DNA of 64,000 bases. It comes from Primulina eburnea (Eukaryota > Streptophyta > Magnoliopsida > Lamiales > Gesneriaceae). The stretch covers positions 22,778,868-22,842,867 of the forward strand of contig NC_133101.1 of NCBI RefSeq assembly GCF_022965805.1, given 5' to 3'. Under the pieces are notes generated by a model. It did not search any database, was not told the DNA's origin, and was given only the letters and a program-made list of their open reading frames with translations. Each line of letters begins with the position of its first letter. Positions within the stretch are counted from its first letter, which is position 1. Positions 22,410 through 34,699 of the stretch are shown here, one piece after another. Position numbers and translations under genes: made by a program.

Positions 22410-25400
22410 GGAGAATTTTCATAGCCGGCAAAGCTACCAAGGCCTTGATAGATTCAGGGGCCACGCACTCGTTTATATCGGAGGCCTTTGCAAACTTTCT
22501 GAAGATTAAGACCATTGGGCTAGACATAGCCTTTTCAGTAGCGTTGCCGTCAGGCGAGGAGATGGCAGCCACCAATATTATCCGAGATATAGACCTTGAG
22601 CTGCACGGTAAGCTTGTATATGCGGATCTGATTGTGCTACCGATGCCGGAATTTGACATCATCCTAGGGATGGATTGGCTACTGAAGAACAGAGTGTTGA
22701 TAGACTTCCAGCGGAGATCTGTTCTTGTCCGACCGCCTGGAATGGAGCAATTCTTATTTGAGCCTGACAGGTACTTTTCGTTACCGCGCATTATTCCATA
22801 TGTTCAGGCTAGGAAACTCATGCATAGAGGGTGTCGAGCATTTCTAGCGACCTTTTTATCTGTCCCTGAGGAACCCAGCCAGTCAGCCTCAGATGTTCCG
22901 ATCGTCAGAGATTTCTTAGACGTTTTTCCCGAGGACGTCTCTGGTATGCCACCTGAGAGAGAGGTGGAGTTTTCCATTGAGCTTATGCCAGGTACGGCTC
23001 CGATATCCAAAGCGCCGTACCGATTAGCGCCGACAGAGATGGCAGAGCTTAAGAAGCAGATTCAGGAACTTCTGGACAAGGAGTTCATTCGCCCGAGTTT
23101 TTCTCCATGGGGCGCGCCGGTCTTGTTTGTTAAGAAGAAGGATGTCACTATGAGGCTTTGCATTGACTATCGAGAGTTGAACAGGGTTACAGTTAAGAAC
23201 AAATACCCACTGCCGAGGATTGAGGATCTGTTTGACCAGTTGCAGGGAGCTTCGATTTTCTCCAAGATAGATCTGCGTTCTGGTTATCATCAGTTGAGAG
23301 TGAGAGATGCTGATGTCTCGAAGACAGCTTTCAGGACTCGTTATGGTCACTACGAGTTCCTTGTGATGCCATTCGGTCTGACGAATGCGCCAGCGATCTT
23401 CATGGATCTCATGAATCGCGTATTTCAGCCGTACCTCGACCAGTTTGTGATAGTTTTCATAGACGACATTCTCGTCTACTCCAAGAGTCGGGAGGAGCAC
23501 AGCAGGCATTTGACTACAGTTTTGCAGACCTTGCAAAAGAACAAATTATTCGCAAAGTTCAGTAAGTGCGAATTTTGGTTAGAGAAGGTGGCGTTCTTGG
23601 GCCACATTGTTTCCAGTAGTGGCATTGAGGTAGACCCCGCAAAAGTTGCAGCAGTCAGAGATTGGGTTGTGCCTCAGAATGCATCCGAGATCCGCAGTTT
23701 TCTTGGGCTGGCAGGATATTACAGGAAATTCATTCAGGGATTCTCCTCCATTGCCGTTCCACTCACAGCACTAACCAAGAAAAATGTGAAGTTTGTGTGG
23801 AGCGAGGAGTGTCAGAAGAGCTTTGATACTTTGAAGCAAGCTCTTATCTCAGCACCTGTTTTGGCCGTACCGTCAGGATCTGGTGAGTTCGTCCTTTATA
23901 CCGATGCTTCGAAGCTTGGTTTAGGAGTAGTTCTGATGCAGCATGGGAGAGTGATAGCGTATGCTTCTCGACAGCTAAAGATCCATGAGAAGAACTACCC
24001 TACCCATGATCTGGAGTTAGCAGCAGTAGTCTTTGCTTTGAAGATTTGGAGGCACTATCTGTATGGAGAGAAATGCCAGATCTTCACCGACCATAAGAGC
24101 CTCAAGTATTTCTTTACACAGAAGGAGCTGAACATGCGTCAGAGGCGTTGGTTGGAGCTTGTGAAGGACTATGATTGTGACATTAGCTACCACCCGGGTA
24201 AAGCTAATGTAGTTGCGGATGCTTTGAGCAGGAAAGTCGCAGTGATGGCTCATTTGACGATGCAGAAACCTCTTCAGATTGAGATGCAGAGGTTTGATCT
24301 GGAGACTTATCCGCGAGGTAGAGTTCCTCGTCTATCTACCTTGACCATTCAGTCTTCCCTTTTGGACCGTATTCGCAGTGGTCAGGCCGCAGATGAGCAG
24401 TTGGCACAGTGGAAGAAGAGGGATGAAGCCAAGGGCAGTGTCTTGTATTCAGTCAGCGACGGTATTGTGAGATACCGAGATAGGATATGGGTTCCTAACA
24501 GTGATTCTATCCGAGCAGACATCTTATCAGAGGCCCATATGTCCCCGTACTCCATTCACCCTGGGAGTACAAAGATGTACAAAGATCTGCAGCTATTGTA
24601 TTGGTGGCCAGGGATGAAGAAGGACATCAGGCGTTTTGTATCCGAGTGCCTGACTTGCCAGTTGGTGAAGGCCGGGCATCAGAGACCAGCAGGTTTGCTC
24701 AAGCCTCTTCCTATTCCCGAGTGGAAGTGGGAGAACATTACCATGGACTTTGTGACTGGATTGCCGAGGTCAGCCAGAGGGTCGAATGCCATTTGGGTGA
24801 TTGTAGATCGTCTTACCAAATCAGCGCACTTCTTGCCTATTAAGACGACTTTCACCATGGTTCAGTATGCAGAGTTGTATAACCGGGAGATAGTCCGACT
24901 TCATGGTGTTCCAGTTTCTATCGTATCCGACAGAGATCCCAGATTCACTTCCTCATTTTGGAAGAGTTTGCATTCGACTTTGGGTACGAAGTTGCTGTTT
25001 AGCACAGCCTTTCATCCGCAGACAGATGGGCAGTCGGAGCGAGTTATTCAGATTTTGGAGGATCTTCTTCGCACTTGCGTCATTGATTTCTCTGGGAGTT
25101 GGGAGTCGAACTTACCATTGGTAGAGTTCACCTATAACAACAGCTTCCAGTCATCCATTGGTATGGCACCGTATGAAGCTTTGTATGGCCGTAAGTGTCG
25201 ATCTCCTGTTCATTGGGATGAAGTAGGAGAGAGAGCAGAGTTGGGTCCAGAGATTGTTCAGCAGGCAGCAGAGGTAGTAGCCAAGATCCGTGATAGGATG
25301 AGGACTGCTCAGAGCCGGCAGAAGAGTTATGCCGATCAGCGGAGGAGGGACTTACAGTTTGCAGTGGGCGACCATGTCTTCGTGAAAGTGGCACCTATGA

Positions 25401-25789
25401 AGGGTGTCATGAGGTTCGGAAAGAAAGGGAAGCTCAGTCCGAGATTTATTGGACCGTTTGAGATCCTCGACAGAGTTGGGACGCTAGCGTATCGTGTGGC
25501 TCTTCCGCCGAATCTGGCCGGAGTACACAATGTCTTTCATGTCTCCATGCTGAGAAAGTACATGGCGAACCCTTCGCATGTGCTGAATTTTGAGCCGTTG
25601 CAGCTTACTCCGAACCTATCTTATGAGGAGAGACCAGTGCAGATCCTAGACAGACAGGAGAAGCAGCTTCGGAACAAGCTTGTTAAACGAGTCAAAGTCC
25701 AATGGCTCAACCATTCAGAGGAGGAAGCTACGTGGGAGTCTGAGTCAGAGATGAGGGAGCGTTACCCCGAGCTATTCGGTGAGTTCTAA
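22410..25789 (+). CDS. pol: Chromovirus Pol: protease, reverse transcriptase, RNase H, integrase, chromodomain
   Basis: Open for about 1126 codons. In order: retropepsin [13 protein letters not shown]; reverse transcriptase with [33 protein letters not shown] and the catalytic FIDDILVYS; RNase H with [11 protein letters not shown] and a [13 protein letters not shown] region; integrase with the H-H-C-C finger ([14 protein letters not shown] ... CLTCQLVK) and the core [12 protein letters not shown] ... [10 protein letters not shown] ... TDGQSERV; C-terminal chromodomain ([20 protein letters not shown]) ending at the stop. The chromodomain at the extreme C-terminus places it in the chromoviruses, which tend to integrate into heterochromatin. 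There is no natural ATG at its start, so it must be made as a fusion with Gag, by splicing at 22212-22409. Confidence 0.93.
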
Positions 25790-25811
25790 TTTCGAGGACG
25801 AAATTTCTTTT

Positions 25812-25825
25812 AAGGGGGGAAGGAT
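25812..25825 (+). other. Polypurine tract of the chromovirus
   Basis: AAGGGGGGAAGGAT ends one base before the 3' LTR TGTAGAACC and sits just after the pol stop. Confidence 0.85.
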
Positions 25826-28800
25826 TGTAGAACCCGTAAATCAGTCTACGTATAAGCCATGCATAATTCTATTATTTTAAAATTTAATTGACTTCAGTGC
25901 ATGTTTATTTTAATGCATTTCTTTGAAGTTAATTATTTATTTATTCAGTTCAGTAGTTGATTTTCAGCATTTCAGTTATTTCAGTGAGGCCGGACCGGAG
26001 TTGGAGTTTTGAGATAGAATTTAAGATTCGAGAAATATTTCCAGGATTTTATTTAACTAGTAAGTAAGTTAATTTAAGTTAAAAAGAAGTTTAAGGAAAT
26101 TATTTTAATTATTTGAGGCGAGTAGAAAATTAGTTCATTTAAGTTTCTTAATTAAGGATCCTATTCAAGTAATTAATTTAAGGGATTAGTGAGTGTTTTT
26201 AAGAGTTATTAATTTAGTAAATATTTAGCATTTTCCTAGTCTAGAAACAAGTAAGATTTCGGCCACCTTGGGGTGAGTAATCCATTTCCTTGCCAACTCA
26301 CCCTTGTTGAACCATTCTTTGTTGTTTTAGCATGCTATTATTTTTTTATATTGAGCAACCTTAATTAATTAATTTACTAGTCTAGATATCATGGGAGATT
26401 CGGCCATTGCACCCAACAAAACACCCCAACAAATCCTTTGATATCAACCAAAATTCAAAATTCAAAATAGTGGAGACTAAGTCTTGATATTTTCCTTATA
26501 TCTTGCAACCATTCCCTCACTCCCATAACCAACACTTTCTCCCCCTCCCCACCGAAATCTGAGAGCAATATCAGAGGTAAAATCAGTGGGAAAACCGTGA
26601 GGCATAGCTAGAGATTAAGGGAGAAAAATCGAGAACTAGAAGGATCAAGAGAAGCCACTCCGTCTCCGTGCCGCGTCGTCGTCTCTTCATTTCGTTGTTC
26701 ATTAAAACGAAACCAAGGCATGTCTAGATCTCTTTCAAACCTCAATCAAGCCATAGTAGTAAAATTATTTTTACATCAAACTCATGAAATTCTTGCATGA
26801 AAACCGAAATTTGGACAGCAATAGCATATAAATATTCTGTGCAGTTTTTATTTCCATGGCAGCTTCACGGTTGTATTGTTTTTGTGAGTTTCAGGTTATG
26901 GCTCGACTCCAGGCTCCCAAGGCGACATCTAGGCATGTACTAGGATGGATTAGGACCACTTTGGTCCATTAAAATCAGCCCCCATGCATGAGAGAAATCG
27001 AGATGACAGCAACTCCCCTCTGCTGTCATTTTTGTGCTTCAAATTTCAGTTTTGTTGTCATGGGAAGAGATCTGATCTTGGCTGCCCCAGGGGCTTATAG
27101 CCATGGTTAGATCACTTCCCTAGCATGTCTAAGACGTGACTAAGTCGCCCTTTTGGTGGCTCGGTCCATGGCTCCTCGGTTTTTAAACAAAACATCACAA
27201 CAGCCCCTCCCCTTCTCGCCCCTTCGGTTTTTGACAGCTGGTGTGTCTTGGCTTGTTTGGGTTAGATTTCGAGTCATGGCTGGCCTAGGGCCAGTAGCCA
27301 TGGCTAGGACCCTTCCCTAGCAAGCATAGGACGTGGTCAAGTCGGCCATAAGTGGCTTGAGCCATGTCCCAAGTCGTTTGGACAGAAGCAACACAAGTGT
27401 CCTCTCGGCCCCTTCATTTTTGACAGCAGGTTTGCATTTCGTTTTTGTGGCTTGGTGTGGATCTGGTTCGGCCTTGTGCCCTTAGCCACGGTCCATACCA
27501 CACCCCAAGATGTCTAGGTCGTGCCACGGTAAACTAATGGCCACTGGAACGACGCAAGACATCGATCAAAGCAAGACACTACGCACTACACAGCTGCTGG
27601 ATTTTTTGACAGCAGGTTGCTGTGCCGGTGCGAGGGCTCGTCTGAGTTCTTGGTTGGCTTTTAGCCTATGGCCTTGGACTGGACAGTGCCTCATTGAGTT
27701 AGGAAGGTCCTGTTTTCGACCGTTCGTGATTCGGATCATTTTTGAGGTCGTTCGAGAATTTACGGTGCGATGTGCCAAATTGACTCTCGATAGAGTGTTT
27801 CATGTTTTGGCCTCCATTTCACCTAGATTTCGACCCTCATAATTTTAGGAGCATAAATTCATAATTTTAAGCGTATTTTAATCATGACGTCACGTTGGTT
27901 CAGTGTTGGTTCGGGTTGGTTTAAAGTCATGATTAAATACGAGGTCGTTAGAAGTATTTGTCGCATTTTAGAAATTTAATTTCATCAATTTGCCAAAGAA
28001 AATCCATTGCATATTTTATGGCATATTTAGGTCGCAGCAAGCCTGGGGACGATCCATTCCAGTTGGTAAAATTTCAGGATATTTTCATTATCGTCAGTTA
28101 ATTATTTTACGTGCATGAAAACAGAAAATGATTATTTTTGAGATTTATGCGATATGGCTTGTGGTTCATTCACTATGTGGGAGCATTATTTATACGGTCG
28201 CCAGTGACCGCTCAGTTCAGGTTGGTACCATCGGGTCTTCAGTGACCGCTCGGTTCAGGTTGGTACCATCGGGTCTTCAGTGACCGCCAGCTCAGTTTCA
28301 GGCTCCCCGGTAGTCAGTTACCGATCAGTTCAGCTTAGTGCAGTGGCCACAGGCGTAAAACATAATCTCAACAGAAAAATTTTATCAGTTATTTCAGTGC
28401 AGGCTCCAAGGAGCAATTATTTTTACTGTGATTATCAGTTCAGCATGCACGTATTATAATTGCGCAGTACAGATTATTTTCAGCATGTCGCATGGCATGA
28501 TATTTTATCCCATGCATATTTTACTTCAGATTTTTACTCGTTACCTGCGATATATGCATGCTGAGTCTTTAGACTCACTAGACTTGATTGTTGTAGGTAC
28601 TGATGAGGCCAGGGCCGAGGGCGGGGACCAGTGAGCTAGCTTGGGTCGGCAGTAGTGGCACCCGAGGACCTCAGTGCAGCAGAGTTCATTTTATTCCGCA
28701 AACTAAATTTTTATCAGTCATCAAACTTTTTTTTTAAATTGTTGTTGTTGGAAAACAATTATTTTCTTCCGCTGCTTTTATTTTTAAACATTGGACTCGA

Positions 28801-28901
28801 TTCATCAGTGGATTTTATGAGTAAGGCCATTTAAGTTCATTTAAAAAGAAAATTTTTAATTTTCCGCAAATTTTAAACCGAGAAGTTTTAGGGCATTTAC
28901 A
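25826..28901 (+). repeat. 3' LTR of the chromovirus, 3076 bp
   Basis: Full-length copy, retaining the 62 bp lost from the left LTR. It ends GGGCATTTACA directly before CAAAT, the target duplication, after which the copia integrase reading frame resumes. Confidence 0.94.
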
Positions 28902-28906
28902 CAAAT

Positions 28907-29384
28907 ATTCTTATTTTAGAATATGGGGGTGCCCTGCTTATGTGAAGCAGGTAGTGAGAGATAAATTGGATAGTCGATCCATTTTATGCTACTTTGTGGG
29001 ATATCCAAGGAATTCAGCTGGATATTATTTCTATCATCCTCAAGAAACAAAGGTGTTTGTTTCTAGGAACGCAACCTTTTTGGAAAGGGAATTTCTATTG
29101 GATAGAAAAGGCGAGATGATAGAACTCGAAGAGGTTCGAGAAACACCCAAAGTTGTAGAACCCACACCCGAGAAGCCAAGTGAGGAGATACAAGCTCCTA
29201 GAAGAACCGAGAGAGTCTCGAGACCACCTGTGAGGTATGGTCTGCTTCTTGAAGAGGGCCATGATGAGCCTAATCTTGGATGTGATCCAAGGACCTTCAA
29301 AGAAGCGTTATCGGATGCCGATTCATCCAAATGGCTTGAAGCGATGGAATCTGAGATGAATTCCATGCATTCGAACCAAGTGTG
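28907..29384 (+). CDS. Copia family A polyprotein, middle fragment (end of integrase and linker)
   Basis: Continues in phase from 17877 (codon split T/AT) and reads YSYFRIWGCPAYVKQ, then KLDSRSILCYFVGYPRNSAG, the integrase C-terminal region of copia. A Glu/Pro/Lys-rich linker and the start of the reverse-transcriptase region (DPRTFKEALSDADSSKWLEA) follow. It is cut at a TGG codon by the sister element at 29385; the last G of the codon is at 38573. No stops. Confidence 0.9.
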
Positions 29385-31452
29385 TGAAAGGGGATCGGTT
29401 ACGGTGACCGGAAGCGCAACGGAAGTTTAAAAATTGAATTTTTGACAAGAATTTTCGGCCACCTCAAGATTTTGTGCAACAAATACAATAAAACACAAAA
29501 ATGTCATACATAGGGTGTTTTAAAGAAATATACCTATCAATCTCAAGAGATTGATTATGGCTCCAACTTTGTTGTCAAACAACAAAGCTCTTGAAAGGTA
29601 GAAACTATCTTCAAGCTTTCCAATGAGCACTCCTTGCTCAACTATTAAGCCCACCACCAACTAGGTAGATCCCCTCATATTTTGCACTAGAAAAATATGA
29701 GGATTTTTCAAAGAGAAGACTTTTATTCTTCAACACCTTGAAGAACAAAGTTGAAAGAAAAATTGAGAGAAAAACAAGAGTAGGTTTCGGCCAAGGGGTT
29801 TCAAAAATGGGAGAGTGAATGAATTGTCTAGGTAGTGGAAAAAGTGAAAAAGTGTGTCTAGCATGCCATGCATTTTTTTATTCAAAAATAATCCACACCT
29901 CTTCACCTCCCAAGCATGCAAACCCTAGTGGGCTTGTAACCTTTACAAGGCCCATGGACTTTTAATTGTCTCAAACAATTTGAGCCCAATTAAACTTTAC
30001 TTGATTTTACTCAAGCCCACTAGTTAAATAATTATTTTCTATTGGGCTCTACAAGGCCCAATGTTATTTAATTAATCCAATACTTGAATTAATTTAATTA
30101 TTTGGACTCTACTAGGCCCACTAGTGTTTAATTAATTCAACACTTGAATTAATTTAATTTAGTCCATAATAATGTTTATGAAAATCACAATTTTCAAATA
30201 CATTATTCACTTGGCCAAATTTTAATCTAGGAACACTTCCTTAAATTAAAATTTATATTTCTCTCATAGAAGTCATACTTTTATTTTTCTTTACGCTTAT
30301 AAACACATTTATAAGCCGTTCAACACATTGAACTATTTTACTTCTCATCGGGATTTACAAAGCTAGTACTTGTGTGGCCCTCAATGGTTCATTGATACAA
30401 CTAGCCGTGGGTTCACATCTCCATGTGATTCGGACTAAACATGTCCTTATTCGAGCATACCCCAATTGCTCCGTTCTTACTTATCAACTCCTTGATAATA
30501 AGAACGTCAGAACTCAAGTCTGATAGTACCCAACCAATCACGTTAAACGCCTAGCAGCATCGCTTACGTGATTCCCTAGGTATCACATGATAGTGCCTGC
30601 AAGAACCATTCAATTATGGTTAGCGTACAGTACGGTCCCTTCAACTCATATATCCTGATCGATTCGACAACCATTGGTTTATCGAGAGTTGTCAATGAAT
30701 CGATACTATGTGTCATGTCGTAGTTGCATCGATGGTGTAATCTATGAAACACCTTTCATAATTACAACCATACTCTGGCCAGAGATTTCGATCTACATAC
30801 ACATGATAACACATAGGATATCCATACCCGAAGGTAAGCGGTGAATCCCCGACTACAATGCATCGACTCCTATGTGTTTCGACAGAACACCCAACCTTGC
30901 CACCTGATGACCCCATAAGAGTCGGTAAACAAGTCAAAGTGTAATTCTAGCACATAGAGTCTCAATGTTGTCCCGGTCATAAGGACTAATTCTGTACAAT
31001 CATAAACCAGGACTTTTCCACTCGATAAGTGAGAACCACTTGGAAAGTCCTTTTATGGAGGGTTGTTCAGTGCACTCTACAAGGAGCACCTATCTGCATG
31101 TTCGAACATCACAATGTCCCCCTACCAATGAAACATGGTACTCACATCGCAGATACTAGTCTCTAACTCGAGCGGCCTATATCCTTCTTAGTGGCGGCTG
31201 AATCGCCTAGGAACATTTTAGAATATACAGTATTACAAATATGAGTTTCATGATACTCATCATATGAGCATCTCATATTCTTTCTACTATTTGTATATTC
31301 AAGGGCTTTATCTATGCAACTAGCATGGGTATACAGATAAAGATTTGCCAAAATAATAATTTCAAATATTATTAAAATAAAGATTGCTTATACATAGAGT
31401 TTCATTGTGAAGACTCGGCCAACACTTGGCTCGACGGGCACCTACTCTAACA
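29385..31452 (-). repeat. 3' LTR of the nested minus-strand copia
   Basis: Starts TGAAAGG on the plus strand and ends CTCTAACA. Near-identical to 36500-38567. Immediately right (31453 on) is ATCTCCCACTT, the complement of the copia purine tract AAGTGGGAGAT. Confidence 0.92.
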
Positions 31453-31539
31453 ATCTCCCACTTGCACTAGAGCCAACTACCCATATGCTTTAAACCCATT
31501 GATTCGCGATGCTTGTCGAATAATGGTCCAGGTAAAGGC

Positions 31540-33887
31540 TTAGCTAGTGGATCAAAAACATTATCTGCGGAGCCGACTTTGTCAATAGACATTCTCTTCT
31601 TTCCACAATCTCTCCGAGGATGTGGTACTTTCTCAATACTAGTTTGGATTTCTGATGAGACCTTGGCTCCTTTGCTTGAGCTAAAGCTCCCGTGTTGTCA
31701 CACAACACCGGGACAGAAGCAACTCCATTAGGAATGACACCCAACTCTTGGACGAAATTCCTTATCCAAACATCCTCCCTTGCTGCATCTGATGCAGCAA
31801 TGTATTCGGCCTCTGTGCTGGAATCCGCAGTATTGTCTTGCTTGGAACTCTTCCAAGAGACAGCAGCACCATTGAGCATGAATACAAAACCAGAGGTTGA
31901 ATTCGAGTCATCGATATCGCTTTGGAAGCTAGAGTCGGTATAGCCTTCCAATTTTAGTTCTCCACCCCATAGACCAAGAACAATTTATTGGTCCTTCTCA
32001 ACTACTTGAGGATGTCTTTCACAGCTTTCCAATGTGGAAGATCGGGGTTCGATTGATATCTACTCACTACACTTAGTGCGAAAGCCACGTCAGGACGTGT
32101 AGATATCATCCCATACATAATGCTACCAATTGCCGAAGCATACGGAATGCGTGTCATCGCCACTATCTCTGCATCAGTCTTGGGAGACAGACTTGGATAG
32201 GGACACGCCATGACACATTGGTAGATGTCCTCCCTTGGACTCATCCATCGAGAACGGCTTCACGATGGTATCAATGTATGTGGACTGGGTGAGACCAAGC
32301 AATCTTCTTGATCTATCTCTATAGATCTGTATCCCAATACAAAAGATGCTTCACCCAAGTCCTGCATCGAGAACTTACTCGCTAATCATATCTTAGTTGA
32401 TTGCAACATTCCTACATCATTCCCAATGAGTAGAATGTCATCAACATAAAGCACCAGGAATGTCACAACACTCCCACTGACCTTATTATACACATAGGGT
32501 TCCTCAGGATTCTTAGTAAATCAAACTATTTGATTGTACTATCGAATCTAAGGTTCCAACTCCTAGATGCCTGCTTTAGATCATAGATAGATCTCTGAAG
32601 TTTGCATACCATATGCTCACTTCCGATAGATGTAAACCCTTCAGGTTAAGACATGTAAATAACTTTCTTAAAATCCCCATTAAGAAAGTCTGTCTTGACA
32701 TCCATCTGCCATATCTCATAGTCATACCATGCAGCTATGGCTAGCAAAATCCTTATGGACTTGAACATTGCGACTAGCGAAAAGGTTTCCTCAAAGTCAA
32801 CTCCTTGTCTTTGAGTATATCCTTTTGCCACCAATCGCGCCTTGAAGGTCAATACCTTCCCATCCGCCCCAAGTCCCTATGGGAACCTTTCCCATCAGGT
32901 GGATATATAAGATCCCATACTTGGTTCGAATGCATGGAATTCATCTCAGATTCCATAGCTTCAAGCCATTTGGATGAATCGGCATCAGATAACGCTTCCT
33001 TGAAGGTCCTTGGATCACATCCATGGTTAGGCTCATCATGGCCCTCTTCAAGAAGCTGACCATACCTCATAGGTCTCGAGACTTTCTCGGATCTTTTAGG
33101 AGCTTGTATCTCCTCTCTTGGCTTATCGGGTGTGGGTTCTATAATTGCGGGTTTCTCTCGAACCTCTTCGAGTTCTATCATCTCCCCTTTTCTATCCAAT
33201 AGAAATTCCTTTTCCAAAAAGGTTGCATTCCTAGAAACAAACACCTTTGTTTCTTGGGGATGATAGAAATGATATCCAACTGAATTCCTTGGATATCCCA
33301 CAAAGAAACATAAAAATGGATCAACAATCCAATTTATCTCCCACTACCTGCTTCATAAGCAGGGCACCCCCATATTCTAAGAAAAGAATATTTGGGAGGC
33401 TTACCCATCCATATCTCATATGGTGTTTGCCTTTTGAATGGACATTTAATGGAATATCTTTCAATTTTAAGTTATAGAGATCGTTTTCAAGTTCTCAAGT
33501 ACCAATTAAACATTCATTCTTGTAAATGTTGCAAACATCTTTGCTAAATAAACAAGAATATCCATTTTTATCACAATAGAAATGGAAACAATGTTTTTCA
33601 CCAAAGTGGTACAAACAAAACATCTCTTAAAATTAACTTAAAATCATTGTTCAACAATAAGTAAACATTTCTTAAGGTCTTGGCAGCAACTCTTGCTCCA
33701 TACCCATTCTCAAGAAGGTCTCACCTTCCCTAAGCATTCTACTTCTTCCCATCACCTATAACTCATTATAGAGATGTGAGTCATAACCGGTATCTAATAC
33801 CAAAGAAGTAGAGTTAATTGAAATGTTTACTTCAATTTAGAACATACCGTTTCCAGAACTCTTCTGGGTCAGATATTCCTTGCAATT
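31540..33887 (-). pseudogene. Decayed pol of the nested minus-strand copia
   Basis: Fragments line up with the copia A polyprotein in reverse order along the plus strand: 33470-33887 protease and pre-integrase remnants, 32849-33430 the end of integrase and linker, 32000-32852 reverse transcriptase (VLYVDDILLIGNDVG still readable), and 31544-31951 RNase H ([12 protein letters not shown]). The integrase zinc finger and catalytic core are missing near 33430-33480, where pre-integrase sequence jumps to YEIWMGKPPK. At least ten stops or frame changes are visible. Not functional. Confidence 0.85.
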
Positions 33888-34699
33888 TCACCTCCAATGT
33901 CCAGGCTTCTTGCAGTGATGACAAACATCACTAGTCTTGTCAGCCCTAACTGGTGTGGCTGCCACAACGGGATTCGGAGATTGCCTCAACAAGGGCACGT
34001 TCTTCTTGGGACGTTGGAAAGAACGCTTCTTTCCATTTCCATGTGGATCAATCTTCGTACCAGATGAAGAACCCACATAAAGAACCAACTTCTCTTTCTT
34101 GATGGTGGATTCAAACGTAACAAGCATGTTTACCAACTCCTCAAGGGTCGGTTCCATCTTGTTCATGTTGAAGTTCACCACAAAAGGATCAAATGAGCAA
34201 GGCAGCGATAACATCAACACGTCGGTGGTCAACTCCGAAGGCAAGATCAGATCCATGCCAACGAGCTTGTCCACGAGCCCGATCACCTTTAGGCCATGCT
34301 CATGGACCGAGGCCCCATCTCGCATGCGCAAAGTGATCAGCTCCTTGACGGTAGCATGCCTAAGAGGCCGAGTCTGCTCACCAAAAAGCTCCTTGAGGTG
34401 CAAATGAATGTCAGCAGCATTCTTTGCATCCTCAAAACGCCTCTGCAGCTCATCATTCATAGAAGTCAGCATATAACACCTGGCTATCAAGTCATGGTCA
34501 CACCATTCCTTGTAAGCCTGCAATTCCTCAGGATTGCAGTCAGTCGGAGCCTCAACAGGGGGCGACTCAGTCATGGTGTGTTCGCTACCCTTTCCGAATT
34601 CAAGACGATTTTTAGGTTTCTTAGCCAAGTGAGGTAATTAGGTCCAGTTAATATGTGTTTGTCGAGTATTACGGATATCGGATTGCGAATCGATGACAT
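33888..34699 (-). pseudogene. Gag of the nested minus-strand copia, frameshifted
   Basis: Starts at ATG 34699-34697 with the same N-terminus as the host copia. A one-base frame change near 34577 stops the ORF after NSERVANTP. The 246-codon open stretch 34628-33888 carries most of Gag and the knuckle start CHHCKKPGHWR, then a stop replaces the last part of the zinc knuckle. Confidence 0.85.

Larger units (their letters stand above)
17878..28901 (+). mobile_element. Complete Tekay/Del-like chromovirus (Ty3/gypsy)
   Basis: LTRs 17878-20891 (3014 bp) and 25826-28901 (3076 bp), terminal TG and CA, target duplication CAAAT (17873-17877 and 28902-28906), iMet-type primer site and purine tract all present. 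The internal region carries gag and a pol ending in a chromodomain, both open. By eye the LTRs differ at about eight bases plus one 62-bp deletion in the left copy, so insertion was recent. It is the best-preserved coding element in the window and could have been active until recently. Confidence 0.95.
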